Source: Salinicola endophyticus (GTDB taxonomy: Bacteria > Pseudomonadota > Gammaproteobacteria > Pseudomonadales > Halomonadaceae). Taken from it: 64,000 nucleotides of DNA. Each line of letters starts with the position of its first letter. The stretch's first letter is position 1. Positions 9,112-17,013 of the stretch are shown here, piece by piece. The stretch is from contig NZ_PZJO01000003.1 of NCBI RefSeq assembly GCF_003206575.1, forward strand, positions 406,436 through 470,435, in the 5' to 3' direction. The position numbers and the translations under genes are program-made. The notes beneath the pieces were generated by a model. It did no database searches and was not told the DNA's origin. It saw nothing but the letters and a program-made list of their open reading frames with translations.

Positions 9112-9184
9112 CGATCAGTGATCGCCCGCCGGAGGGCACTGATCGCACGACGGCCGGTAGCGACTTGCGCGCTACCGGCCGTCG
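9112..9184. terminator. Two consecutive strong hairpins, probably a bidirectional terminator
   Basis: The first hairpin pairs CGATCAGTG (9112-9120) with CACTGATCG (9137-9145). The second pairs 15 perfect bases, 9148-9162 with 9170-9184, around a 7-base loop. The second stem ends 6 bases from the fau stop codon (minus strand) and lies downstream of the small plus-strand gene, so it can serve both. There is no long uridine tract, as is usual in high-GC genomes. Confidence 0.6.
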
Positions 9185-9190
9185 CCGTTT

Positions 9191-9871
9191 CTACCCTTGG
9201 TGCGGCTGCGGGCGGAGCACCTCGCGGTCGCTGACGATCGCATTCAGCGGTACGTCCCAGGCGGCCACGGGCAGCGCCGTCACCCGCTGGCAGGCGTGGG
9301 CCAGGCCGATCAGTCGTGGCGCCGGGCGGCGCAGGCGGGTGAAGGCGAAGGTGCGGTCGTAGAAGCCGCCGCCCATGCCGATACGCTCACCGGCCCCATC
9401 GTATCCCACCAGTGGCATCAGCACGGTATCGAGCGCCCAGGCCGGCAGCCGTCGTTGGCGTCTGGCACCGAAGCGGGTGTGTGGCTCGGCGATGCCGAAG
9501 CGGTTGCGGCGCATGCGTGTGTCGCTGTCGTAGCGCACGAACCACAGTCGGTTCTCGACCAGCGGGCGCAGCACCGGCAGGTAGACCTCGGCGCCACGCC
9601 GTCGCAGCCAGGCGATCAGCGGGGTGGGGTCGATTTCACCATCGTTGGGCAGATAGAGCGCCACACGGCGGGCGCGCTGGAGCTCCGGCAGCCGGCGCAG
9701 GCGCCGACACAGCGCGCGCGAGGCGATGCGCTGCTGGTGCGGGCTCAGCGCCCGGCGCGCACGGCGCAGGTCGCGCCGCAGGCGACGCCGATCGCCCGAG
9801 AGGGCAAGCGCGGTGGGTCCGTCAGCGGTGGACCCGTCATCGAGAGCGCTGGTGATCGACGTCGAAGACAA
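9191..9871 (-). CDS. fau: 5-formyltetrahydrofolate cyclo-ligase
   Basis: The C-terminal half carries the family signature GMGGGFYDRTF and an LNAIVSDRE end, as in YgfA/Fau, which converts 5-formyl-THF to 5,10-methenyl-THF with ATP. It lies directly downstream of 6S RNA, the classical zapA-ssrS-fau order. The frame stays open to an ATG at 9976, but that start lies inside the 6S RNA. I therefore choose TTG at 9869-9871, preceded by GGGGAA about 6 bases upstream within the 6S 3' end. About 226 residues result. The start is uncertain and the identity is not. Confidence 0.85.
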   Translation of the reverse strand: MSSTSITSALDDGSTADGPTALALSGDRRRLRRDLRRARRALSPHQQRIASRALCRRLRRLPELQRARRVALYLPNDGEIDPTPLIAWLRRRGAEVYLPVLRPLVENRLWFVRYDSDTRMRRNRFGIAEPHTRFGARRQRRLPAWALDTVLMPLVGYDGAGERIGMGGGFYDRTFAFTRLRRPAPRLIGLAHACQRVTALPVAAWDVPLNAIVSDREVLRPQPHQG

Positions 9872-9876
9872 GAAGA

Positions 9877-10060
9877 GTTCCCCAGAGTGCCGCTGTCGTT
9901 CTGGCCCTTGAACCCATTGGTTCAAGGTGGGTGGCCGCAGGCAGGCCGTTAGGCTTTCCGTCGCGCGGACATGCACACGGGCCTGCCTAGCTATTGGCCC
10001 CCTGGGTACTGCGCATAGGCTCGAGGGACTTGTAACGACTGGCGCACACCCCAGGGAACG
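9877..10060 (-). ncRNA. ssrS: 6S RNA
   Basis: A transcript of about 184 bases, the normal 6S length, lies between zapA and fau, where ssrS is found in gammaproteobacteria. Near its 3' end, on the minus strand, is the CCTTGAACC(AATG)GGTTCAAGG hairpin, a hallmark of proteobacterial 6S RNA. The 5' end (GTTCCCTGGGG) and 3' end (CTCTGGGGAAC) pair to close the long stem. Its large internal bulge would mimic an open promoter and sequester sigma-70 RNA polymerase in stationary phase. End points are set by the closing stem and may be off by a few bases. Confidence 0.92.
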
Positions 10061-10065
10061 ACTCT

Positions 10066-10094
10066 ATCGTAGCAGAGGGGGCGGCGTTGCCCAA
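10066..10094 (-). promoter_or_regulatory. Promoter of 6S RNA
   Basis: On the minus strand TTGGGC (10089-10094) and TACGAT (10066-10071) are 17 bases apart. The -10 ends about 5 bases before the predicted 6S 5' end at 10060. Confidence 0.55.
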
Positions 10095-10122
10095 TCGCAA
10101 TCGCCGCCGGCGGGCTGGCGGC

Positions 10123-10440
10123 TCAACGGGAGGCGTTCGCCGTGTCGGTGCCGATACCGCTCAGGGCGCGCTCCAGGCGTTCACCCAGCTCGCTCAAGTT
10201 CTGCTCGCCGGCGCGGTTGGCATCCAGCGCGCTGAGCAGCTCGTGGGTGATGTTGAGCGCCGCCATGATCGCGATCTTCTCTGCGCCCAGCACCTTGCCG
10301 CGGGAGTGGATGCCATGCATGGCGCGATCGAGGTAGCGCGCGGCGCGCTTCAACTGCTCCTGCTCTTCCGGCGGGCAGGCGATCACGTAGGGTTTGCCCA
10401 AAAGGGTCACTTCGGTGGTCGGGCGAGACGTGTCGCTCAT
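10123..10440 (-). CDS. zapA: Cell division protein ZapA
   Basis: A 105-residue protein. The N-terminal globular part (VTLLGKPYVIACPPEEQEQL) is typical of ZapA. The rest is a helical coiled-coil (GKVLGAEKIAIMAALNITHELL) that dimerises. It bundles FtsZ filaments at midcell. It is immediately upstream of ssrS and divergent from the ygfB operon, as in E. coli and Pseudomonas. Confidence 0.93.
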   Translation of the reverse strand: MSDTSRPTTEVTLLGKPYVIACPPEEQEQLKRAARYLDRAMHGIHSRGKVLGAEKIAIMAALNITHELLSALDANRAGEQNLSELGERLERALSGIGTDTANASR

Positions 10441-10664
10441 GGTTCGCTCCGGGGTGGGCCTTGAAGACCGATCGGGTAAAATGGGGGGATTCGCGGCGCC
10501 AGCGGCTATGCTGATGGCCGCCGGCGACGACGCTGGGGCTGCGGTCGCAGGCGCCGCTGGCCCTCGGCCGCCGCGATTGATCAGTCACTATAGAGAGCCG
10601 CCCACACCCGGTCAACGCGCTGCCGGCGCGGGCCGCAGGGCGGCCCGCCACCACGGATGCCGAC

Positions 10665-11282
10665 ATGTCGATCATCAACGAGCAACTCGATTTCTCCACC
10701 GTCGCCAATGTATTCCTGGCCCATGGCAGCCTGCAGTCACCGGCCTTCTTCGATGGGCGGCTGTGTGCCGAGCTGGCGCTCGAGGACCTGAGCGCCGAGC
10801 GCTGGCTGGAGGAGGTGAGCCTGGCGCTCAACGTCGAGCAGCCGGAGAGCCGCGAGGATGCCGACGTGCTGCTGGGCTGGCGGCGCCAGACCCTGGACGC
10901 GCTGGCCGCGGCAGAGCTCAACTTCGAGCCGCTGCTGCCCGACGAGTTGTTCTCGCTGGGCGAGCGTGCCCAGGGGCTCAAGGAGTGGGTGCAGGGCTTC
11001 ACCGAAGTGGTCAACGAAGTCGATGGCGAGACCTACGAACGCTGGTCGAGCCCACTGCGAGAAGCGCTCGAGGATCTCGGCCAGCTGGCGGCGATCGAGG
11101 TCGAGATCGATGACGACCCGGAGAACGAGAACGATCTGTTCGCCCTCACCGAGCACGCGCGCATGGCAGCGATGCTGCTGTATACCGAGCAGCACCCCGG
11201 CCAGCCCCAGGTCGAGCAGAGCGAACAGGGCAGCTCGGCTGGCGCGGACACCACTGACGACGACTCGCAGACGCTGCACTGA
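10665..11282 (+). CDS. ygfB: UPF0149 (YgfB/YecA) family protein
   Basis: A 205-residue acidic helical protein. Recognisable UPF0149 segments are the N-terminal AHGSLQSPAFFDGRLCAELAL, WVQGFTEVV in the middle, and LFALTEHARMAAMLLYTEQ near the end. The C-terminal 30 residues are low-complexity and acidic. It is first in the ygfB-pepP-ubiH-ubiI operon. In Pseudomonas a homologue has been linked to regulation of AmpDh3 and beta-lactam resistance; that is established for the homologue, not shown here. Confidence 0.9.
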   Translation: MSIINEQLDFSTVANVFLAHGSLQSPAFFDGRLCAELALEDLSAERWLEEVSLALNVEQPESREDADVLLGWRRQTLDALAAAELNFEPLLPDELFSLGERAQGLKEWVQGFTEVVNEVDGETYERWSSPLREALEDLGQLAAIEVEIDDDPENENDLFALTEHARMAAMLLYTEQHPGQPQVEQSEQGSSAGADTTDDDSQTLH

Positions 11283-11336
11283 GCCGCCCGCACGATCGCC
11301 ACCCTGTACGATCGCAACACCGCACATGGAGAGAGC

Positions 11337-12713
11337 ATGCCGACAGCCGCTGGTTTGACACAAGATGCCGTGACGACAGAGGACCTGCGCCCCGGGCCCG
11401 CCCCGATCACCCAGGAGGAGTATGCCGCCCGGCGCGAGCGCCTGATGGCCGAGCTGCCGCAGGACTCGGCGGTGCTGTTGCCCGGCGCCGTGCTCAAGAC
11501 CCGCAATCACGACAGCGACTACGCCTTCCGCCAGCACAGCGACTTCCACTACCTGTGCGGTTTTCCCGAGCCGGATGCCTTGCTGGTGCTGCTGCCCGGC
11601 CGCGAGGCCGGTGAGTCGCTGCTGTTCTGCCAGGAGAAGGACCCCGAGAAAGAGGCCTGGACCGGCATCCGTATCGGCCCCGAGGGTGCGGTGCGCGACT
11701 ACGGCATGGATCAGGCCTTCGACAATGCCAGTCGCGGCGATCTGGCCGATCTGCTGGAGGGGCGGCGCACGCTCTACCTGCCGCTGGCGGATACCCATGC
11801 CATGGCCCTGGCCGACGGCATCCGCGCCCGGCTGCAGGCGCGCGCGCGGCGCGGCGCGGCGGCCCCGAGCGGCTTCGTCGATGTCAGCGCGCTGATCCAC
11901 GAGCTGCGCCTGACCAAGAGCGAGAGTGAGCTGGCGCTGATGCGCCATGCCGCCGAGATCAGCGCCCAGGCCCACTGCCGCGCCATGCGCGACAGCCGCC
12001 CGGGACGCTTCGAGTATCAGCTGCAGGCGTCGATCGAGCACGAGTTCGCCTGGCACGGCGCCCGCTCGCCCGCCTACGGCACCATCGTCGGCGGCGGCAT
12101 CAACGCCTGTGTGCTGCACTATGTGGAGAATGACGCCCGGCTGGCCGACGGCGACCTGGTGTTGATCGATGCGGGTGCCGAGTTCGATCTCTACGCCGGC
12201 GACATCACCCGCACCTTTCCGGTCAACGGCCGCTTCAGCCAGGCCCAGCGCGCGCTCTACGACGTCGTCCTGGCGGCGGAGGCGCGCGCCGTGGCCGCGG
12301 TCGCACCGGGCACCACCCTGGACGCGATCCACGACGGCGTGGTGCGTGATCTCACCGCCGGGCTGCTGGCGCTGGGGCTGCTCGAGGGCGAACTCGACGC
12401 GTGCATCGAGACCAAGGCCTACCGACGCTTCTATCTCCACTCCACCTCGCACTGGCTGGGGCTGGATGTGCACGATGTCGGCAGCTACCGGGTCGATGGC
12501 GAGCCGCGCGCACTCGAGCCGGGCATGGTGCTGACCATCGAGCCGGGGCTCTACATCCCCGACGCCGAGGATATCCCCGCGGCCTATCGCGGCATCGGCA
12601 TCCGCATCGAGGATGACGTGGTGGTGACCGCCGACGGTGGCGAGGTACTGACCGCCGGCGTGCCCAAGGCGGCCGACGAGATCGAAGCGCTGATGGCGGC
12701 GGCCCGGGCGTGA
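11337..12713 (+). CDS. pepP: Xaa-Pro aminopeptidase
   Basis: A 458-residue enzyme with an N-terminal creatinase-like domain and a C-terminal pita-bread metallopeptidase domain. The metal-site segments are visible: LIDAGAEFDLYAGDITRTF (two aspartates), HSTSHWLGLDVHDVG (histidine), TIEPGLYI and GIGIRIEDDVVVT (glutamates). It removes N-terminal residues preceding proline and is a cytosolic dimanganese enzyme. It is second in the operon, 54 bases after ygfB. Confidence 0.96.
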   Translation: MPTAAGLTQDAVTTEDLRPGPAPITQEEYAARRERLMAELPQDSAVLLPGAVLKTRNHDSDYAFRQHSDFHYLCGFPEPDALLVLLPGREAGESLLFCQEKDPEKEAWTGIRIGPEGAVRDYGMDQAFDNASRGDLADLLEGRRTLYLPLADTHAMALADGIRARLQARARRGAAAPSGFVDVSALIHELRLTKSESELALMRHAAEISAQAHCRAMRDSRPGRFEYQLQASIEHEFAWHGARSPAYGTIVGGGINACVLHYVENDARLADGDLVLIDAGAEFDLYAGDITRTFPVNGRFSQAQRALYDVVLAAEARAVAAVAPGTTLDAIHDGVVRDLTAGLLALGLLEGELDACIETKAYRRFYLHSTSHWLGLDVHDVGSYRVDGEPRALEPGMVLTIEPGLYIPDAEDIPAAYRGIGIRIEDDVVVTADGGEVLTAGVPKAADEIEALMAAARA

Positions 12714-12759
12714 ACAAGATGCCGGGGATCATTGGCCGGTGCGGAGGAGACGAGTGCCC

Positions 12760-13989
12760 ATGAGTGAAGCGACGCAACCGGCGCAGGTCGATGTGGCGAT
12801 CATCGGCGGCGGCCTGGTCGGCGCCAGTCTGGCCTGCGCGCTGGGCGAGCTGGCCCGCGAGCAGGGGCTGCGCATCGCCATCGTCGAGGCCCAGCCGCTG
12901 CCCGCCACCGATGCGGATCGTCCGCAGCCGAGTTTCGACGTGCGTGCCAGCGCCATCGCCTATGGCTCACGGCGCCATTTCGAACGTCTGGCGCTGTGGT
13001 CGGCGGCGGAGGGTGAGGGCATGGCGGCGCAGGCCGCGCCGATCCGCCATATCCACATCAGCGAGCGTGGCCGGCTGGGGGTGACCCGGCTGCACGCCGA
13101 GGACGTCGGCGCCGAGGCCCTGGGCTATGTGATTCCCAACGCCTGGATGGGCCGGGTGCTGCACCGCCGGCTCGCCGAGCTGCCACTCGACTGGCACTGT
13201 CCGGCCCGGGTCGAGGCGCTCGATGCCACGTCCGCCGGCTATCGGCTGACCCTGGACGACGGCCAGGTGGTGGAAGCCGGGCTGACCGTACTCGCTGATG
13301 GTGGCCGCTCCGGCCTCAAGGAGCGCCTGGGGATCGAGAGCGAGCACCACGCCTATGGCCAGAGTGCGCTGATCGCCACGGTCGAGACCAGCCGGGCGCA
13401 TCAGGGCTGGGCCTTCGAGCGCTTCAGTGCCGACGGGCCGATCGCGCTGCTGCCGCTGTCGGGGCGGCGCATGACACTGGTGTGGACCTTCGAGCAGGGC
13501 GCCGAGCAGGCCGCGCTGGCGCTCTCCGATGATGCCTTCCTGGCGCGTCTGCAGCACGCCTTCGGCGACCGGGCCGGGCGCTTCCAGCGGGTCGGCCAGC
13601 GCCATGCCTATCCGCTGTCGCTGGTCACCGCGCGCGAGACGATTCGCCCCGGCCTGGCGGTGCTCGGCAACGCCGCCCATGCGCTGCACCCGGTGGCAGG
13701 GCAGGGCTTCAACCTGGCCCTGCGCGGGGTGATGGACCTGGCTGCCGAGATCAAAGGTGCCCTGGCCGAAGGGCGCGCCCCGGGGGACGCCAGCATGCTG
13801 GCGGCGTTCGAGGCGCGGCGCAGCGCCGACTATCGCCAGATCGTGCGCTTCAGTGATGGTCTGATCCGGCTGTTCGGCCTGACACATCCGCTGATGGGCC
13901 AGGCTCGCGGGCTCGGGCTCGGGGGGCTCAACGCCCTGGGGCCGCTCAAGCGGATGGTGGCCAGGCGGGCCATGGGCATAGAGAGATGA
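12760..13989 (+). CDS. ubiH: 2-octaprenyl-6-methoxyphenol hydroxylase
   Basis: An FAD monooxygenase of about 409 residues in the UbiH/UbiI/COQ6 family. The dinucleotide motif GGGLVGA is at 16-22. A second FAD motif, NAAHALHPVAGQGFNLALRG, lies near residue 305, and the DG motif is at LADGGRSGLK. It hydroxylates the ubiquinone ring at C4 at the membrane. I chose ATG at 12760 (GGAGGAG at 12743-12749); an in-frame GTG at 12754 is the alternative. The position between pepP and ubiI supports UbiH. Confidence 0.9.
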   Translation: MSEATQPAQVDVAIIGGGLVGASLACALGELAREQGLRIAIVEAQPLPATDADRPQPSFDVRASAIAYGSRRHFERLALWSAAEGEGMAAQAAPIRHIHISERGRLGVTRLHAEDVGAEALGYVIPNAWMGRVLHRRLAELPLDWHCPARVEALDATSAGYRLTLDDGQVVEAGLTVLADGGRSGLKERLGIESEHHAYGQSALIATVETSRAHQGWAFERFSADGPIALLPLSGRRMTLVWTFEQGAEQAALALSDDAFLARLQHAFGDRAGRFQRVGQRHAYPLSLVTARETIRPGLAVLGNAAHALHPVAGQGFNLALRGVMDLAAEIKGALAEGRAPGDASMLAAFEARRSADYRQIVRFSDGLIRLFGLTHPLMGQARGLGLGGLNALGPLKRMVARRAMGIER

Positions 13990-14000
13990 CGACGAGCAAG

Positions 14001-14140
14001 GGAAACGCTGCATCAATGCCTGCGCTAGCGAATCGCTGTGTTGCGTGGTACTCGAGCACTCGCTTGACCCCCTGTCATGTCCCGTGCTCTGTGTTCCATG
14101 CGCCTTGCGCTTCATCTCGCGCGTCGATGTATTCAGCGTT
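14001..14140 (+). repeat. Dispersed 140-bp repeat, copy A
   Basis: This stretch aligns without gaps to the reverse complement of 19971-20110. By hand count 103 of 140 positions are identical. The best-conserved blocks are TGTCATGT (14073-14080), ATTCAGCG (14131-14138) and CGATG/C-T around 14125. It fills the gap between ubiH and ubiI and ends about 20 bases before the ubiI start. I do not recognise the family, and no transposase or target duplication is visible. Confidence 0.8.
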
Positions 14141-14161
14141 TCCCAAGACGGGAGATCCGAC

Positions 14162-15406
14162 ATGACACAGCCAACCAACGACGTGTTGATCGTCGGCGGC
14201 GGGATGGTGGGCGCCACGCTGGCGCTGCTGCTGGGCGAGGCCGGCTGGCGGGTCGCGCTGTTCGATGCCGCGCCGGCCGTCGAACGGGCGACGCCGCCGG
14301 GCGAGGGCGCGCCGGCCCTGCGGGTGAGCGCGTTGACCGCCGCTTCGCAGCGCCTGTTGGCGTCGCTCGGCGTCTGGCCCTGGGTCGCCGCCCGGCGCGT
14401 CGCGCCCTATCGGCGTATGCAGGTATGGGATGGCGAGGGCGGCGGCGAGATCCACTTCGATGCCGACGATGTCGGCGTCGAGGCGCTGGGACACATCGTC
14501 GAGAACGAACTGCTGGTCGCCGGGCTCGAGGCGCGGCTCGAAGCGCTGCCCCAGGTCACCTGCCTACGTGGCGTGCGCCTGACCGGCTACACCCGCGAGG
14601 CGGGGCAGGCGGTGGTCACGCTGGACACCGGCGAGCAGTGGCGCGCGCCGCTGGTGGTGGGGGCCGATGGGGCCCACTCGCCACTGCGTAACCTGGCGGG
14701 TATCGCGCTGACCGCCCGCGACACCGGCCAGGCGGCGGTGGTCACCAGCGTGCGCTGCGCGCATGGTCATGCCGGCACCGCGCGTCAGGTCTTTCTGCCC
14801 AGCGGCCCGCTGGCATTTCTGCCGCTGGCGATCGAGGGGGGCGATGCTCACTGCTCGATCGTCTGGTCGACCACGCCGACGGAGGCGCGCCGGCTCACCG
14901 CTTTGGGTGAGCGCGAGGATGGGCGCGCGGCGCTGGCCGAGGCGCTCGAACGGGCCGTCGACGGGCGTCTGGGGCGGCTCGAGGTGATCGACGCCGCGCC
15001 TCATTTTCCCATCGTGCAGCGTCATGCCAGCGACTATGTCGCCGAGGGTCTGGCGCTGATCGGCGATGCCGCCCACACCCTGCATCCGCTGGCCGGGCAG
15101 GGGGTCAATCTGGGCCTGATGGACGCCGCGGTACTGGCCGAGGAGTGGGTGCGTGCGCGGCAGCGCGGGGCCGAGCCCGGCGATCCGCGCATTCTGGCGC
15201 GCTATGCGCGGCGTCGGCGGGGAGAGAACGCGGCGATGCTCGCCGCCATGCAGGGCTTTCAGCGGCTCTTCGGCAGCCGTCAGCCGGCGCTGCGGCTGGC
15301 GCGCAACTGGGGGCTCTCCGGGGTCGACCGGCTGCCGCTGCTCAAGCGGCTGTTGATCCGTCAGGCCCTGGGCGAGTATGGCGACGTGCCGCAGCGGTGC
15401 CGGTGA
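14162..15406 (+). CDS. ubiI: UbiH/UbiF/VisC-family FAD hydroxylase (ubiquinone C5-hydroxylase)
   Basis: A protein of about 414 residues with GGGMVGA at 12-18, GADGAHSPLRN at about 168, and the second FAD motif GDAAHTLHPLAGQGVNLG at about 300. It is the last gene of the ygfB-pepP-ubiH-ubiI operon, the position of ubiI (visC) in E. coli. There the enzyme hydroxylates the ubiquinone ring at C5. The ATG at 14162 has GGGAG 6-10 bases upstream. The longer open frame from 14045 runs through the dispersed repeat and is not taken as coding. UbiF-type activity cannot be excluded. Confidence 0.85.
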   Translation: MTQPTNDVLIVGGGMVGATLALLLGEAGWRVALFDAAPAVERATPPGEGAPALRVSALTAASQRLLASLGVWPWVAARRVAPYRRMQVWDGEGGGEIHFDADDVGVEALGHIVENELLVAGLEARLEALPQVTCLRGVRLTGYTREAGQAVVTLDTGEQWRAPLVVGADGAHSPLRNLAGIALTARDTGQAAVVTSVRCAHGHAGTARQVFLPSGPLAFLPLAIEGGDAHCSIVWSTTPTEARRLTALGEREDGRAALAEALERAVDGRLGRLEVIDAAPHFPIVQRHASDYVAEGLALIGDAAHTLHPLAGQGVNLGLMDAAVLAEEWVRARQRGAEPGDPRILARYARRRRGENAAMLAAMQGFQRLFGSRQPALRLARNWGLSGVDRLPLLKRLLIRQALGEYGDVPQRCR

Positions 15407-15468
15407 GCGGTCGCCGCCGCTCCGCTCGCGACTTGACGCTCCCCCTCGCCGCTCTTCTCGTACGCCCG

Positions 15469-15490
15469 GACCGCCGCTAGGCCGGCGGTC
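15469..15490. terminator. Hairpin between convergent ubiI and ctpA
   Basis: GACCGCCG (15469-15476) and CGGCGGTC (15483-15490) form a perfect 8-bp stem with a 6-base loop, 3 bases from the ctpA stop. It probably terminates both converging transcripts, though no uridine tract is present. Confidence 0.5.
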
Positions 15491-15493
15491 GGC

Positions 15494-16852
15494 TCATTTG
15501 GCGTTGCCGCTCTCGCTGCTGCCAGGCGTGGCCGGCACGCGGGCCGAGTGAACCACGTTGAGTGCCTTGAGCAGATTGAGCGCTTCGCTCAACTGGTAGT
15601 CGTTGGCGGCGATGGGCGTATCCGGAGCGTTGCGCTGTGCGCTCGGGTTGGCGTTCTGCAGATGGCCGCGCAGGTCGGATTCCCGCAGCTGGAAGCCCGG
15701 GGTGGCGTCGACCTCCAGCCGGCCGCGCACCACACGCACGTCCGGGGTGATGCCCTCGGCCTGGATCGAACGCCCGCTGGGGGTGTAGTAACGCGCGGTG
15801 GTCAGCTTGAGGCCGTCGCCGTTGCCCAGCGGCAGCACCTGCTGCACCGACCCCTTGCCGAAACTCTGGGTGCCCATCAGCACTGCCCGCTGCTGGTCCT
15901 GCAGCGCGCCGGCGACGATCTCCGCCGCCGAGGCGCTGCCGCCGTTGATCAGCACCACCAGCGGCACGTCCGGCGCCAGGGTGGCGGGGTGGGCGGTGAA
16001 GCGCATGTCGTCGTCGACCAGCCGGCCCTGGGTGTAGACGATCAGCCCGCTGGAGAGGAACTGGTCGGCGACCTCGGTGGCGCTGGAGAGTACGCCGCCG
16101 GGGTTGTTGCGCAGGTCCAGCACCAGCCCCCTGAGCGGGCCCTTGGCGGTGAGCGATTGGAGTGCCGCACGGGTCTGGTCGCCGGTTCGGCTCTGGAACT
16201 GGCTGATGCGTAAATAGCCGTAGCCGGGTTCGAGCTCGCGCTGAGTGACGCTCTCCGACTGGATCGCCTCGCGTTTCAAATCGAAGGTGCGTGGCGCCTG
16301 CTCGTTGTCGCGCAGGATGGTCAACTGGATCTGGCTGCCGGGCTCGCCGCGCATCAGGTCGACCGCCTCCTGCAGCGTCAGATTGTCGGTGGGCGTGCCG
16401 TCGATGGCGACGATACGGTCGCCGGGCTGGATCCCCGCCTTGGCCGCCGGGGTGTCGTCGAGGGGCGAGATCACCGTGAGCTGGTCATCGCGCAGCCCGA
16501 CCTCGATGCCGACGCCGCTGAACTCGCCCTCGGTGGTTTCACGCAGCGCCTCGAAGGCGTCGGCATCCAGATACTCCGAGTGCGGATCGAGCTGGCTCAG
16601 CATGCCGTGCATGGCGTTGCGCAGCAGGGTCTTGTCGTCGACCTCCTCGACATAGGCGCGCTTGATGCGTTCGAAGACCTCGGCGAAGGTCTGCACGTCC
16701 TTGACCGGCAGGTCATCGTCGGCGGGCTGGCGTGTCGCGGCCGGCTCGGCGGCCAGCGTCGCCCCGGGCGTGGCGAAGGCCAGGCCCAGCGCGCAGGCGA
16801 CAGGAGCGAGCCGCAGGCGACGGGCCAGGGTGTTCGGACGGGTGGGTGTCAT
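15494..16852 (-). CDS. ctpA: Carboxy-terminal processing protease (S41)
   Basis: A 452-residue protein. Residues 1-35 form a signal peptide ending in ATLAAEP, placing it in the periplasm. A PDZ domain spans about 110-195 (GVGIEVGL, GIQPGDRIVAIDG). The S41 catalytic pair is Ser308 in GGSASAAEIVAGAL and Lys333 in SFGKGSVQ, the expected 25-residue spacing. Such proteases trim or degrade periplasmic peptidoglycan hydrolases and misfolded proteins. It lies downstream of envC and gpmI on the same strand. The ATG at 16852 was chosen because the signal peptide starts there; the longer open frame upstream runs through envC in another frame. Confidence 0.94.
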   Translation of the reverse strand: MTPTRPNTLARRLRLAPVACALGLAFATPGATLAAEPAATRQPADDDLPVKDVQTFAEVFERIKRAYVEEVDDKTLLRNAMHGMLSQLDPHSEYLDADAFEALRETTEGEFSGVGIEVGLRDDQLTVISPLDDTPAAKAGIQPGDRIVAIDGTPTDNLTLQEAVDLMRGEPGSQIQLTILRDNEQAPRTFDLKREAIQSESVTQRELEPGYGYLRISQFQSRTGDQTRAALQSLTAKGPLRGLVLDLRNNPGGVLSSATEVADQFLSSGLIVYTQGRLVDDDMRFTAHPATLAPDVPLVVLINGGSASAAEIVAGALQDQQRAVLMGTQSFGKGSVQQVLPLGNGDGLKLTTARYYTPSGRSIQAEGITPDVRVVRGRLEVDATPGFQLRESDLRGHLQNANPSAQRNAPDTPIAANDYQLSEALNLLKALNVVHSARVPATPGSSESGNAK

Positions 16853-17013
16853 GCGGTCTCCGCGACTCGAGCTGGATGAGGGGCCGCTGGCGCCGGCGGG
16901 GGCTGCCACCCGGCGCGACGTGGGTGCGGCTGGCCGGATGATGGAACGGCGTTTGATAACCCCAGCATAGCGTCTCCCGGGGCGGATGTTAACGCGCGTG
17001 AGCCGGGGTGGGC

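Noticed and set aside
14045-14161. 39-residue N-terminal extension of UbiI
   Set aside because: The extension is inside the dispersed repeat; the FAD motif starts about 12 residues after the ATG at 14162, which has its own Shine-Dalgarno.
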